This document shows, piece after piece, positions 34,531-48,100 of a stretch of DNA of 64,000 nucleotides. Both the position numbers and the translations under genes were made by a program. Where the stretch lies: contig CATQJL010000112.1 in NCBI GenBank assembly GCA_958299035.1, forward strand, positions 80,742,636 through 80,806,635, read 5' to 3'. Origin of the DNA: Cylicocyclus nassatus. Lineage: Eukaryota; Nematoda; Chromadorea; Rhabditida; Strongylidae. Under the pieces are notes generated by a model. The model did no database searches. It was given only the letters and a program-made list of their open reading frames with translations, and was not told the DNA's origin. The first letter of the stretch is position 1. Each line of letters opens with the position of its first letter.

Positions 34531-36172
34531 TCTGCATTGACAACAACTTGGTGTACATGGCGGAGACGTTTTAGCAGTAGAGCAAATAGTCTTCTCAGTA
34601 GTGGGACGGGTAGGCGGTTTTGTGTGTGAAGAGGTCCTAAGGGTTGGAGGAGGGGGATGCCCCTTGCGACATTTTTCATTAAAACAGTGCATTTGTGGAT
34701 AGTACGGGCAGTCATCGTGTTTTTTGCATTTGATGTCGTTTCTGATGCATCTTCCTATGATGCAAATTCGGTCGAACATCGTAGAGACTGCGCCGTGCCT
34801 GCACTGTCTGTCTGTGTTGCATGGTTTTCCAAGGCTAATACATTGCGATTTTAGGCATCGGCAATGGGGATAAAAGAGACAGTCACTGTCCCGAGTGCAG
34901 CGACGACGCTTGACACAGTAGGAGTTTACGCAATCTTCTAAGCCTTGTTGGTACCCACTACACATGCTATCTTTGTGACACTTGCGACGCGGTCTACATT
35001 TGGACGAAATACATGCCGTATACGGATACCCAAAGCATTGTTGGTCTCGAATACAGCTTTTGCCTACGTTTTCTATGCATTGCGATCTCAAGCACTGCAT
35101 CGTGGCTGGATATAGGCAATCTCGGTTTGTTACACAACGTTTTCCAACTGTGTTACATTTACCACCTCTTCCCTTCCCATCAAATACACATCGTAAACCT
35201 GGATAGACCGTACAATGCGAATCGTTCCAGCAGCGCCTATCCATGGCTGCGCACTGCCTGTTTATACAATGTACAAAATACCCTTCTTTACAGTCTTTGT
35301 CGGTGCTGCATGATTGGCCGATCTTTCTGCATCTGCCATTGATGCAAACTGCGTTACGGAAATTGGAGCACTCTTTGTTGTCCCATTTGCAATGCAATGG
35401 ATACTGTATGCACCATCTGTTCTCACAATAAGCATTGAAAATCTTGAAGCAGTCCTTATCGGCTCTGCACGGGACTTTATCTTGACATTCCGAACCGATG
35501 CAAGTCATCGACGGAAGGCAATCCTTGTCTGTTTTGCAGTGCAATGGAGCCCTTTTACAGCGAAATTGAATGCATTTTATGTATGGGGTAAATCCACAGT
35601 CGCTATCTCTGCGACATGTTGGATATAGCTTTCTGCACTGTTTCTGTATGCAAAAAGTGCCGACATGATTCCTGCAGTCTTTGTCAGTGTTGCAGCTCTT
35701 TATTCTGACGCATCTCAAAGAGGAGCAAACAGTGTTGGGGTAGCAATCAGTGTCCCTACGACATTCCTTCACCTTTACACACTTAGACTTCAGACACATA
35801 TACTCCTTCGGCAACATGCAGTCAGAATCAGACCTACACGAAATGGGCAATTGTGAGCATCTTGACTTCAAGCACACTCTTCGTGGATAAGGAAAACAGT
35901 CCGTATTGCTACGACAATTCTTCATTGCCACACATCGTGACTTTACGCATCCTGTGATCGGATAGAAGGGACAATTTGAATCTTTTGAGCACGGTACTGC
36001 AATTCGTAGGCAAAGGCCATGAATGCATTGCGCCTGTGGATAGGGGGGACAGCCACCATCATTCACGCATTTTTTGCCCCCTATGACACAGTAGCCGTAA
36101 ATGCACTTCGCTTTTGATTCTTTGCAATCCTTATCGGCATTGCATTTGTCTTTCGACGGTGCTAGGAACAAC
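34207..36172 (-). CDS. Gene B terminal exon: 19 four-Cys modules plus Cys/Gly/His tail
   Basis: Acceptor GCATTTAG|G. It opens LFLAPSKDKCNADKDC and has 19 modules nearly identical to gene A's. Homology to A stops a few residues after the last module (CRKGHPP). The tail then runs through a Thr/Pro/Ser spacer, CCQCRCGCG, and the CGGCGPSHRPCH repeats to the stop. The upstream in-frame ATG (36228) with a hydrophobic run looks like a signal peptide but is intron: it is the polypyrimidine tract before the acceptor, and gene A differs there by seven bases. Confidence 0.85.
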
Positions 36173-39100
36173 CTAAATGCAAACAATAAAAGAAGAAAAC
36201 AGGTTTCCAGGCCTATCTTAATCCTCATATTGACAAATGCTTATGTAATTGCACTACTCTTTGAATTTGTACTGGCATTTGAAGATACAAGTACGTGAAT
36301 ATCTTTTCATAGTGTGCAATCGTCTTGGTGTCATTTTTCTAATGTTTTGTAATGTTCGTCTTAAAAAGAAGACAAATCAAACAAACCCAAATACTTTTGT
36401 GTTGGTGACAAATACCCAGAAGGGTTCTCTAGAAGAGAACCTCAAGTTAACTTGTTCTTTCTGCCAAAAAACCTATTGTGGTTTTGCTTATACTTTATAT
36501 GTTAATGGCGTTGTCTGCATTTAACTGTTAAATACTATGCGCTTTGAGATAAAGTATGATAAATCCAAAAGACATCTAATCTATCGCAAAAACTAGAAAG
36601 AAATGTTAAAAACTGGTGAGTTTGAGGGAAACAGCAATAAGTATTTGAGTTCGCATCTGAAGCGTCAAGTTCAACCTAGGAAGGGCATATGCATTTTGAG
36701 GATGAGGTTGCTCGGCCATCGGCTGCTATTTTAAGTTGATTTGATTAAAAAGTTATTAAATGGACTTATGATATACACAGCTGATAGGAGGAGACTGAGA
36801 GAATTCTTCCATGCTTACACATTAGCGATGCTTACCAAAGTTGCAACTAGATTTAAGCCACACACTACTTGAAATTCGCTATTGACAAACTTTCGATACT
36901 ACGATTGTCTGTGTCTATCACAAATGAGTACTCTTTCATCGGCATCTTTTTGAGTGATCGTTTTCGGACCTAGTTCTTTGTTCACAATGGCTATGATTTC
37001 GCGAAAGAATAGTCTATACGCAAGTCATGTACAATAGTACAATATGAAGAGCGATTCTCAACCAAGTCATGTTGCTTTTGCAGATCTTGAGAAGATCATA
37101 AAGGACCTCTAGTTAGCGTTGGCAAGCAGTAGTCTTGCCTAAAGTCCAGCAGTTTTTCATGTTGGCTTTGAAATGACAGAATGGATTGCTTAAGGATTAG
37201 CGTGACCCTATGACGTCGTATTCTAAGGAGCATGTGATTTTGTGAGTTTCATCATCCAGACGAGAGGAAAGATTGGGTAAGGGAATCTTGTCTTCGCGAA
37301 CTTTTCACAATTACCACGTACACATATCTCCAAATCAACATCTCGATATCATTACCTTATAATGAATCAAACTAATGCCCACATTTTAATGAAACAAACT
37401 CACGTTCCTATCTCAATGTTTGGGGGTTGATGCAAATGCTTCTAAAAAAATGTCTCAAAACAGAGAGAAAATGAATACTTGAATGCACATACCTTGTCAC
37501 AGTGACCATATCTGCAGTATGTGTTCGGGTAGTAAGGACAATCTTTATCAACCTTGCAGTTCTGTTGGAGATGAACGCACATTTTGTCAATGCATTGCAC
37601 ATTTGGATAATAAGGGCAAGTGACATCTGAGGTGCAAGGCTGCCGAATCTTGACACAGCTGCGGATGACACAGACTACTTCGGGATAAAATGGACATTCT
37701 TTGTCTTGGCGGCAGGGTTGATCGACTTTTCTGCATTGCCTTGCGATGCAGAACGTACCCGCATATGTTTTGCAATCTAAATCTCTTACGCAGTTCAGAA
37801 TTTTGACGCAGAGAGAATTCAAGCAGAAAGTCGATGGTCGGTACGGGCAATCCTTGTCCACAAGACAGAGCTGGCCATATTTTACGCATTGGGATTTTAC
37901 ACAACCTACACCAGGTGCTGAGATGCAGTTTGAATCTGTCTTGCACTGCTGTCCCAATTTTGTGCATACTCGATTAAGGCAGTAAACCATTGGGTCAAGT
38001 GGACAATCTGAATCCCTCCGGCACATTTGTCCTAGCCTGTTGCAGCGTGAAGCAACGCAGTAGGTGGATGGATAGCGCTTACAATCATCATCTTTCTTGC
38101 ATGAGACTGACTTTATACATTTAGAGTTGAAGCACATAGTGTGCGGTTGTGCTGGACAATCTTTGTCAGTTGTACATCGACTATTTAAGTGATAACAATG
38201 ACCCAAAATGCAAATAGCATTGCCTAGACATTCATTATCTGAATTGCAAAGCCGTTCGACGCTAAGACACTTCCTGTTGACACAAGTTTTACCAGGATAT
38301 CGTAAACAGTCACTATCTGTGTTGCATGTGTCCGTTCTCCTACACTGCGAGTTCGTACATCCAACTTCAGGATAGAAAGGACAGTCTTGGTCTTTGTCGC
38401 AAGTCTGCGGAAACTTGAAACACTGTAAATGGATGCACTGTGCTCCGGGATATTTTGCGCAGTCTCGATCCTTGGTGCATCTTACTCCATGTCTTACGCA
38501 TGCTCCACGAAAACACTCAGTGTTTGCATAATCCGAGCAGTCTCTGATGATTCGACATGGCTTTCTATCAGGCAAAACGAAAGCTCTGAAGCGATAAGAC
38601 GACTTAGGAGGAAGGTACTTTCATCCCATATCAAAAGGCCGTGGCCTTTTGATATGGGATGCATATCATCTGAAGCAGCTTCGAACGCTGATTTTAAATC
38701 TGCTTCCCTTTTCTGCGGAGCGCTCTTCTTAAGAGAGTTATGGAAGCCTGAAAATCCTATTTTGGGGCGGTCCTTAAGTTAGAGAGCGCTGCTATGTGCT
38801 TTTGTGGTACAGTGGTGTAATGGTTTGTTTTTGGCATTAAAGGAGAAAGGCCGACGGTTCGAATCTAGTGCAGAGCGTACCATTTTGCGTTCCATTAGGA
38901 ATGTGAGTTTAAAAACCACTCTAATTCGTTTACAGAAATTCGTTTACAGACTGCGAGACTTACATAATGCCTTGGTAAATGTGATTTAAGGAAAAAATTT
39001 TCTGGCAAAACCGCTCGCTTGTTGAGATTTGGTTTTCTCCGCAAAAAAATTCATGTACAGAGGTGAAGCGAAATTACAAAGTGAGCAAAACACAGACATT

Positions 39101-42100
39101 TCTCACAACGGGAACAGCGTATGAAGAAAACCTCCGCGCAATTCTCATGCTCGCGAGTACCCATTAAGTTACTAGGGGAACAATATTGGAGTGGCATTTC
39201 AAATAAATTCAAAACCTTTCAAATGAATTCATTCAAAACGGATTCGAACCATCGACCTTTCGCCCTCAATTCCAACAACAAACCATTACACCACTGCACC
39301 AACAACGCACGTAGCAGCGTCCTCAAACTCAAGGAGGGCCTCAAAACAGAATATTTAAGCTTCCATAACTCTCTTCAGAAGAATGTTCCGCAAAAAAGGA
39401 AAGCAAATTCGAAATCAGCGTTTGAAGGTGCTTCGGATGATATGCATCCCATATCAAAAGGCCACGGCCATTGAAAGTATTAGGTCGTTCCGAAAGTAAT
39501 GTCGCTTTTTTCAAACGTATGCCACATCTCGTGGAACAAAGATGTGTATTAGATGCTGGTAGCTTTTGATGCAGCATTTCATTCTCTTTCTAATGGTTAT
39601 GAAGTTGCTGCAATATAGTCAATAAGCTTCCAGAAAAGAGTTAAAATCTGCGACCTATGCTTGTTGAGATGGCCAAGTTTCACAATTTTTCCAAAATTTT
39701 GTAACAAACCTCAGAAGGAGTCCAAATAATGGATGGATGGAGCAGACCCTACAGGAAACAGCACAACTTTTTTCCACTTTCCAGAGCTCGTCATAATTTT
39801 TGTATAGATTTTTTGATGGAGCCACCGTATTTTAGCAGCCTCGTCCCAGACACAAGTGCGTCAAACGCCAACAAGTCTCCGGATTTTGAAACTTACAAAG
39901 ATGGATTATGGTTTGGCAACAATTTTACAAACCAAACGAGCATTCACCGCTTCGGTTTAGCCACTTTTGAAAATTTCGGGTACACCTTGGGGTGCCTCGG
40001 AAAGTTGAAATATGATCCCGAAAAGTTGAATTATGATTTAATATTTTATCCCGGAAAACTTGATGAATCGGAAACAAAAAACGACCGCTAGAAAGAGGAG
40101 AAAAAGCCGCATCGAATGGCACCCGAGTCGCTTGCCTTGTTGTTCTGTGAGGTTTGACTTGACTAAATATGGAATTTGATGGCATTGAGAAATTGATTGT
40201 GGAAACTCTGAGAAGCAAGCTAAGGTAAAGAAAAAATTGCTCTGTGTTCTATAGTGTTTGCTCTATCTACCTGCCGCTTGTACTTTCTCGAAGATTGGGT
40301 TTCGAGAGCTCATTAAACATTATGCAGTGAAGTTAGAACCATTAGAAAGAGAATGAAATGCTGCATTGAATGCGTCTAAGATCTCTTGAGAATATTGAAA
40401 ATCCACGATAGCGGCGTTCATTCGAAAAAAGCGACATTACTTTCGGAACGACCTGATATATATATCAGTCCCAGGATTTCGGACCGGGGGGGGGGACAAG
40501 CAAATTTTTTCAGATGAAGGTGCGTGGCTAACGCCAGGCACTCCGAAAAAATTTCTGGGGTGTTTCTCAAAATTTAGGCCCATAACTCCAAAATTTTAGA
40601 AAAAGGATTGAGCGCCTCTATGAAAAGTTATGATTTTCCTGAAAAATCCCAAAAAAACCAAATTCGCCCTTTTGTATTGCTTGCCCGAAAATTATAACTC
40701 TTCATAGAGACGTTCAATCGAGGCAAACTTTGCAATGTTGGAAAGAGCTGGTGAAAGAACTACAATACCGACTGCTCCGATTTTTGTGGCAAGTTTCCAT
40801 TTTTTATGACCCTACACGAAAAATTCAAATTTTGAGTAATTTTGGTTTTGAGCTTCTATCTCCGTCATTTGTGAACATTAACGAAAAATTCAGGTACAGA
40901 TGCAAAGAGCATGAGTTCCTCTCTTAAGCAAAATTTCGATCGTATAAATTCGTTCAGAAATCAATGAGTTATGAATTTTTGAAAATCGTTCGCAGGAACT
41001 TTCGATACGACTTAATATACACTATTTGACCATTAATACCTCTCTTCCCAAGAAGTCTCTTGCCCACCCTCAGGTACTATTTTGTAGAGTTAGCTTCAAC
41101 ATAGATTTACAATTTTGGGCGGACCATCGACCGCCCTTCATTACGTAGGATTACGGTGGGAACACCTAGCTTACAGCGTCATTGTAGATTAGTCGTGTTT
41201 CAAAAAAAGTTCACAAAAATTCTAAAAAGTGGTGTATCAGGGGGTGAAATCCGAAGTTCACTTTTGGTTTTGCCAACTCTAATCACTAGTGTAAGAGTTT
41301 CCACGTTTTTTGGTTTGTTTTTCGAAACAAGATAGAGCCCTTAATGCTCAAACCCTTCTTGAAGTTCCTACCGTAATCCTACAGTACTAACGACCCTGCA
41401 AGAGCCATATACCTTTTGATTTTTAGCCAAAAACGATATCCAGGCTGCCAGAGACCTGTGCCGTGTTTTGATTACGACTGATACATGTCACAGCATTTGA
41501 GCCATACGCCACTTTTAATGATAAGTATGTTTTTGAACACAGTAATCAATAGAATCAATAGATGTATAAATAAAGAAAACAAGATCGAAGAAATGTTAAG
41601 AATTGCTTTCAGAATAAAACTCACATTCCAACTGTAGGCGGATTTCCGACGTCCTGGAATTTTGGCGAAGCTAGTATGATGTTGAAATTTGAGTTCAAGC
41701 CCTTACCTTGCGACATTCCTGATTTCTGCATACTGTGGCGGGGTAGTGTGGGCAGTCCCTATCTTTGGTGCATTTTTGGTGAAGTCGAATGCATTTTCTG
41801 TTAACACATTCGAGCTTAGGGAAATGAGGACAACTGTCGTCTGTCGTGCAGGTCATGCCCACTTTTATGCAACGCATATTGATACATGCCGTTTTTGGAT
41901 AATATGGGCATTCGCGATCAATACGACAAATTTGTCCCAAGGTTCTGCAATGTTTATCCATGCAAAACGTGTCCGGGTAACGGCGACAGTCGAAGTCTGC
42001 TTTGCAAGTGATGATGTTTGCACAAAGGGATCTCAAGCAAAAAGTATGGGGATAGTAAGGACAATCACTGTCTATAAAGCATGGTTGCCCTAATTTGACG

Positions 42101-45100
42101 CATGTAGATTTGATGCAACTAACTCCATGGCCAGAGTGACAGTCACTGACTGCTTTACATGGCTGCCCTAGCTTGATACATTTGCTGTTCAGACAATGTA
42201 CATGCGGATCAAATGGGCAGTCTGAGTCAATCCTACAACCTTCTCGTAATGGTTTGCAGCGTGAGTTGATGCAAAAGGTGTCTCTGTGAGCTCTGCAGTC
42301 AAAATCTTTTTTGCACTTTAGTGCTCTCACGCATTGTGAGTCAGAGCACATAGTGTGTGGGTATGCGGGACACGACTGATCTACTGCGCACCATTGCTTC
42401 AAAGCAATACACTTCGAATCTATGCAGAATGTGTTTTTTACTGGACACTCGGCATCGCTTCTACATGACAATGTACACTTGGAGTTGACGCACTTCCTGC
42501 CTGGATACCGTGAGCAGTCTGAGTCTGTTCGACACTTGTCTGCTCTCTTACATCTTGAATCTACGCAGGACAAATAAGGGTAGAAAGGGCATTCCTCGTC
42601 ATAGATGCATGGAAGTGCAATGTTCAGGCAAAGGGAATGAATGCACTGAGCTTGTGGGTAAGCAGGACAATTGTGATCGTCTGAGCAACTTCTTCCTGAT
42701 CTTATGCATTGCCCGTGGAAACATCTGCTGTCTACATAATCGGAGCAATCACCATCTGTCTTACAAGGTTTTCGATTTGGCCGGATGAAAATGCTGCAAT
42801 GGATATAATCACTATACGGTTGGCTGTGCCTAATAGTGATTTTTAACAGAATCATTTCAACTTCATTGTTCAGTGAAAGGCTTTTCTGCCACCGGATGTT
42901 AGCTCTCTATAGCTTTAGGCAATTCTGGGAAAAACGGAAATGATTTCGTTTGTTTAATTAGTTCACGACCTTGTGGTGTACTGAATGATCAATGTCCGCA
43001 ACAGCGATTCTCACAAATTGCTAAAGCCTTAGCATCCGTATTGGATATAGCGTCATGTCAATCAACAATGAGTTACTTTTTGATATACTCAAGCTTGATG
43101 CGATAACAGCAAGGGCAAGCAAAAAAGTTTCATGTTTATTATTGCTCAAGCAGTTGTGAAAAATACATAGCCTAGTGCTAAAGGTAGCCAAAACGCGGAT
43201 GTGCTTAGTGAGAAGCAAACATGGACAAGCGAGGAAGGAATAAAGCTTTTTTCCTTGATGTATAAAGATGTATCTTAAAGGGAAATAAATTTGTTGTTTT
43301 CGTCATAGTAAGAAGTTTGTAAATTTTTCCAGATATATTGCGTGCAGCACGAAATCGCGGCTTGCAAATCACGGATTTTCGAAAAATTGTGAGTCAAAGG
43401 TGTTGTCTCGGCAGAATGTCGTTTTATTTTTTCACCTTTTCAGGTCTTCTAGCCATGAGGAATTTAAATCTGAGCTTTCCGCGCACGAAAATGGCGAAAA
43501 CAAATAATTTTCAAGCTTTTCAAGTACGCATTTTGAAGATACACGCCGAAATTATTTCACGCCCCGCCTTCCTCGTTCCGGGCCCGCTCACTTACACGTA
43601 TTCTCTACTGATTGTGACCTGAAAAGCTTACAGAAAGCTAATTTTTATTTTCATGCGCTGAGAAGCCCAGCTATGATTTCTCATGGCGAAAAGGCTCCGA
43701 AAAGGTGAAAAGTGGAAAAGATATCCTACCGAGACACTGTCTTTAATGATCTTTTTTGAAATCGCACTTTTACGAGTAAAGTGCCTGATTTATGCAGTAG
43801 CGAAGAATTTTTGCACATTTGAGTAAACATTAGAAAGAGCTTGGAAAGAACTTTCGAATCAAAAGTCATATATGCGGGGACTTTGGGGTACAGATGCACA
43901 GATTTGGTTGGCGTTAAAAAAAAGTCTGTCTGACTTCTTCAAAGCGCCGCTCGAAAGATTGTGGGTGGGGTACTGCAAGGTGCTGTCAGGATAACTTGCG
44001 AAGGTCACGTTTACTAAAGCGTTCAAATTGCTGGTTGTTCGTATTTAATCAGCAAGAAACCCAAGAATGTTCAAAAAATGAAGACGCCAAATTACCATGG
44101 CTCGGTACGAAATGGCTTTCTGAACATGCAAAAAACGAAGTCACTCTTGACTTTCTCTAAATGCTACAAAGTTTCCTTTGACCCCAAATCATAAAAGTAA
44201 AAAATCCTTGAAAACGAAACGAGGACTCAAAAAACACATAACCTAAGTTTTGTTTTTGCCAAATTAACAACATTCCTTTTCCTATTTGTTCCAAATACGA
44301 CATCCAGCTTGGTTATAAGCAGGGTTGAGCAAGAGGTCAGGCACAAGTCTTTCCAAAACGACCCCCCCCCCCCAGTGAAAGCCCCTAAACGACCCCTCTG
44401 CTTCACCTCCAGGACCTCAGGCTGTGATAATTCGAAGAGATCGGCCGTTTTTGGGAGGCTCTTGTTTATTGGAGGTCTGTAGGTCGACTTTCTGCGATTG
44501 CACAGCACACGCAACTTGACGGCAAGTTTTGGATTTTGGATAGCCCTACTTTTAGAGCTATAATTCCCACAGGGGTGTATTGTTTGGCTCCAAATTTGCA
44601 GTATTGCAAGAAGAGGCTTTGAGTTCAATACTCATAGCAGAAATGGAGCGATTTTTAGATTTTGAAAACAAGTTAATCGGGTCAGGCGCAACCCCTCAAA
44701 AGCTCAGGCGGCCTGACCTTTTGTGGGGTTGCGCCTGACCCGATTAACTTTATCATTGAAGAAGCTTTTTTATTCAAGTTTTATGTGAATCGCTAGCACA
44801 ACCCTCGAAGATTCCACAGTAAGTGTTTGGACTTGATTCGACTTGTTTCGGCCTTGTGGTAATCCGTGGAGTTGAAGCAGTCATGGAGAAAAACGCGCTG
44901 GTCGGAATTTTGGCATTATTTCTTTCTCCACTATTTGCAAGCGATACAAAGCGCGATATTTAGCCTAGACTATTAGGGAACAATACTTTGTTACGAGTAC
45001 AAAAAAATTGACTTTTCTCACTTTTGAAAACAAGTTAACAATGTTTGAAAATCACGCTTTTTAGTCGTTGAGAAACACTAGATAATGCAGTAAATAATGG

Positions 45101-48100
45101 TTTGTAGGGCTCATAGAGGTAATTTGACGTGCTCGGAAATGATACCCATTTCACACAGCAAGCTTCCTTGATGAATTTATAATATGTCAAGGTAGAAGAT
45201 GAAGATTTGAGTTTTGGCCGAAACTTCGATTGTAGAATCAATCAGTATGCTGTTTAAGACCGTTCATTCCTTCAGTACTGGTGAGGTCGCGATATCCACT
45301 AAACTAGCGCTTTTCTTCTTCACCTTAATCGTAGTATCTCCTCAATCGAACGAATTCGATTCCTAATCACGACCCCCCCCCCCCCTCTGTCTTACCCCAG
45401 TACGACCCCCCAGGTCGGGCGCGCCTGACCTCACGCTCAACCCTGGTTATAAGCCACCTGTGCCGGACCCTGCCCATTACTTCTGGATCACCTAATAATA
45501 GACAATGTTCAATAAAATGAAGACTAGTCACTGACATTAAAACCACGTGTGATAAGACCAATGAAGAGGGTTTAATCTTAAGATGCTGACTATATTGTGC
45601 GCACAAATACACGTTAAACTGAATTCCTTACATTCTACAAGATAGTTTTTGAAAAAGTCGCTAGTATGCTCAGTATTTCTAATGTAAACTCGACAAATTT
45701 TTCGAGTGATTTTAGCATGGTAGCGTGTTGAGTAGCTCGACGCGAATAATTCTTGCGCATGCTATAATACGAAATTTGCATAAATTGAGAAGGTGATAAT
45801 GCTATGCGTTATTTGTACGGGACAGGGAAAGGGTGCTACGCCACGCCTCGACAGTTATGTGATTTGGAAAACTCACACTCCAATGGTAAGCTGCAGGACT
45901 GGTCTTGGCTTTCCACCTTTCTGCAAATTGCGATGATCTTTTCCAACTAAACTCAATGGTCTACGTTACCTTGTCGCAGTACTTTTCTTTATTGCACACA
46001 GTTTCCGGGTAGTACGGGCACTCTCTGTCCTCTCTACAGCTTTGATGAAGGCGAACACATACGTCATTGACACATTTGGCGATAGGAAAATAGGGACAAT
46101 TGACATCTGCAGTGCATGGCGTGCGCACTTTGACGCAACGTAGATTTATGCAGGCTGTCTGAGGATAAGCGAAACATTCCTTATCCTTTTGACACTGTTG
46201 TCCAACTTTTCTGCATTGCCCCGCTAAGCAATAAGTTCGCGGATATTGACGGCAGTCCGTGTCTACTGTGCATGTTTTCACCTTGGCACAAAGAGAATTG
46301 AGGCAAAAGGTCTCGGGATGAAATGGGCAGTGTCGATCAGTAAGGCAAGGCTGGCCTAGCATTATGCAATGCTTGTTTACGCAACCAATTCTTGGTGATG
46401 ACGCGCAATCCGAGTCTCTGAGACATCGCTGTCCTAATTTCATACACTTACTATTTATGCAGTGGACATGAGGATCAAGCGGGCAATCCGAGTCAACTCT
46501 ACATCGTCCACGTAATACTCTGCATCGTGAGTTAATGCACTGAGCATTTTCAAAATTACTGCAATCAAGATCCTTCCTGCAGTCAGCCGCTTTTATGCAC
46601 TTTGATCGGTAGCAAGTCAAATATGGAAAACCTCTGCAGTCTCTATCCACCCTACAAATTTGATCCTTCGGGACACAACGCGATTTGACACAGTACATGT
46701 TGCCAAGCTTCGAGCATTCACTATCGCTCTTACAAAAGTGCTTCGAAATAGTACACCTTGATTTTTCGCATGTCCCGTCTTGAAGATGGGAGCAATCTGA
46801 TGTCTTATGGCATTTGTCAGTTCTTATGCAACGGTAGTCTATGCATGTTGTGATTGAACGATAAGGGCAATCCTCATCACGTAAGCATTCAACCGCGATG
46901 TTCAAACATTGCCCATAGATGCACTGTGAAATCGGATAAGCTGGACAGTCACTATCGCTTCTGCATCCGCATCCAGTTTTCACGCAGTTTCCATGCAGGC
47001 ATGTCGTTCCTGGATAATTTATGCACTCTCTCGTTTGACTACAGCTTACATCGGTTTTTTGTGAGTAAATACTGTAATGAAGAGAATATGGAATTGTTGT
47101 ACATCTTAAGACGACTACTTACATTCCTATGACCGTCTCCTTGGTTATTTCTATCTGAAATTATTGACTTTAAAATAACTGTCTGCAAGCTTTCTATAGA
47201 TTATTATTAGAGATTCTTCTTTATCTCGTTGCTAAAATACAATATGTTGTTGGACTTGACCCGGCATTTTGAGTTTCTCAATTTCGTTTGTGTCAAACAA
47301 GCACCAAACCTAACAGCAAGAAAAATGTGGGTTTTATGTCTTGATGTTATGGAAATGTTCCCCAATCCAACAGTTTGAATTGTTCATTATTTAAGTGCGC
47401 CAGCGCGTCAGTCCGTGCTAGTTGTAGTCATGATTGTGTGACGAAAAACTGATTAACACATTGACGACCGCTTGAGACACATGGTGTGTCAAGGCTTAAC
47501 ACACCATCTGTGTCGTTGTAATGTCTACTGTTTTGTGTGAAATCCGCCCCGGGCGTTTTCTTTTACGCTGGATCTAAACACAACCTTTGATGTTTTTGCT
47601 AGCATTACAGCGTTACTGTAGATGTACTGTAAATGGAATTGTGCGTGAATTTGTCTTAAAAGTGTTGAGTGGTCCATGAAACGCCTTGGTCGTCAATGTG
47701 TTAAACTATCGATACTCAAATTCGAATATACTCGGTCTTTGTCCATTTATTTGCTGTCTTAATGGATGCGCTTATCCGAAAACTTTATCATCTGGATGTT
47801 GATAATTGAAACACATGCAGGCGTTGCTAAGGAGGATGTTCCTCATATATCAAAGCATCGGTATGAAAACTGAGGACAAGATGCGAAATAGTTTTGCAAG
47901 CTTATCAAGTGGCAAAAATAGTGTATATTTAGATTGGATCAAAAGTTAGATTGGATCAAAAGTCTTGGCATGACCCGCAGAATTTTGAGTAAAGTAAATA
48001 AACAAACATTTCAAACTGTAACCGATGCAGTAATTTTTTCTCTTCACAGCAGCTATATTTCAGTGTGATCCTTTAAAAGAATCCTGAGATCGTGGAGATT

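Larger units (their letters stand above)
38623..39473. mobile_element. Foldback element with tRNA-like promoter in each arm
   Basis: Two inverted arms (about 38637-38990 and 39130-39470) ending in GGCCGTGGCC/GGCCACGGCC. The left end is itself a 38-base palindrome (38623-38660, arms of 18 bases). Each arm carries a tRNA-like block with A-box TGGTGTAATGG and B-box GGTTCGAATC: plus strand at about 38811-38865, minus strand at about 39241-39300. A SINE-like origin for each arm is likely. Confidence 0.7.
38586..41624 (-). other. Gene B intron between E2 and linker L2
   Basis: 3039 bases, almost twice its gene A counterpart. It holds a tRNA-like foldback (38623-39473), a mariner MITE (39480-40456), a G-tract near 40487, and a partial Tc1-type repeat (41020-41400). 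Confidence 0.65.

Noticed and set aside
34176..34715. Open frames with Asp/Arg/Leu and Ser/Thr repeats over the gene B tail
   Set aside because: Shadows of the 36-base coding repeat in other frames.
38803..38881. Functional tRNA gene
   Set aside because: A and B boxes are good, but the anticodon arm is not clean and a partner copy sits in an inverted repeat, so a tRNA-derived element is likelier.
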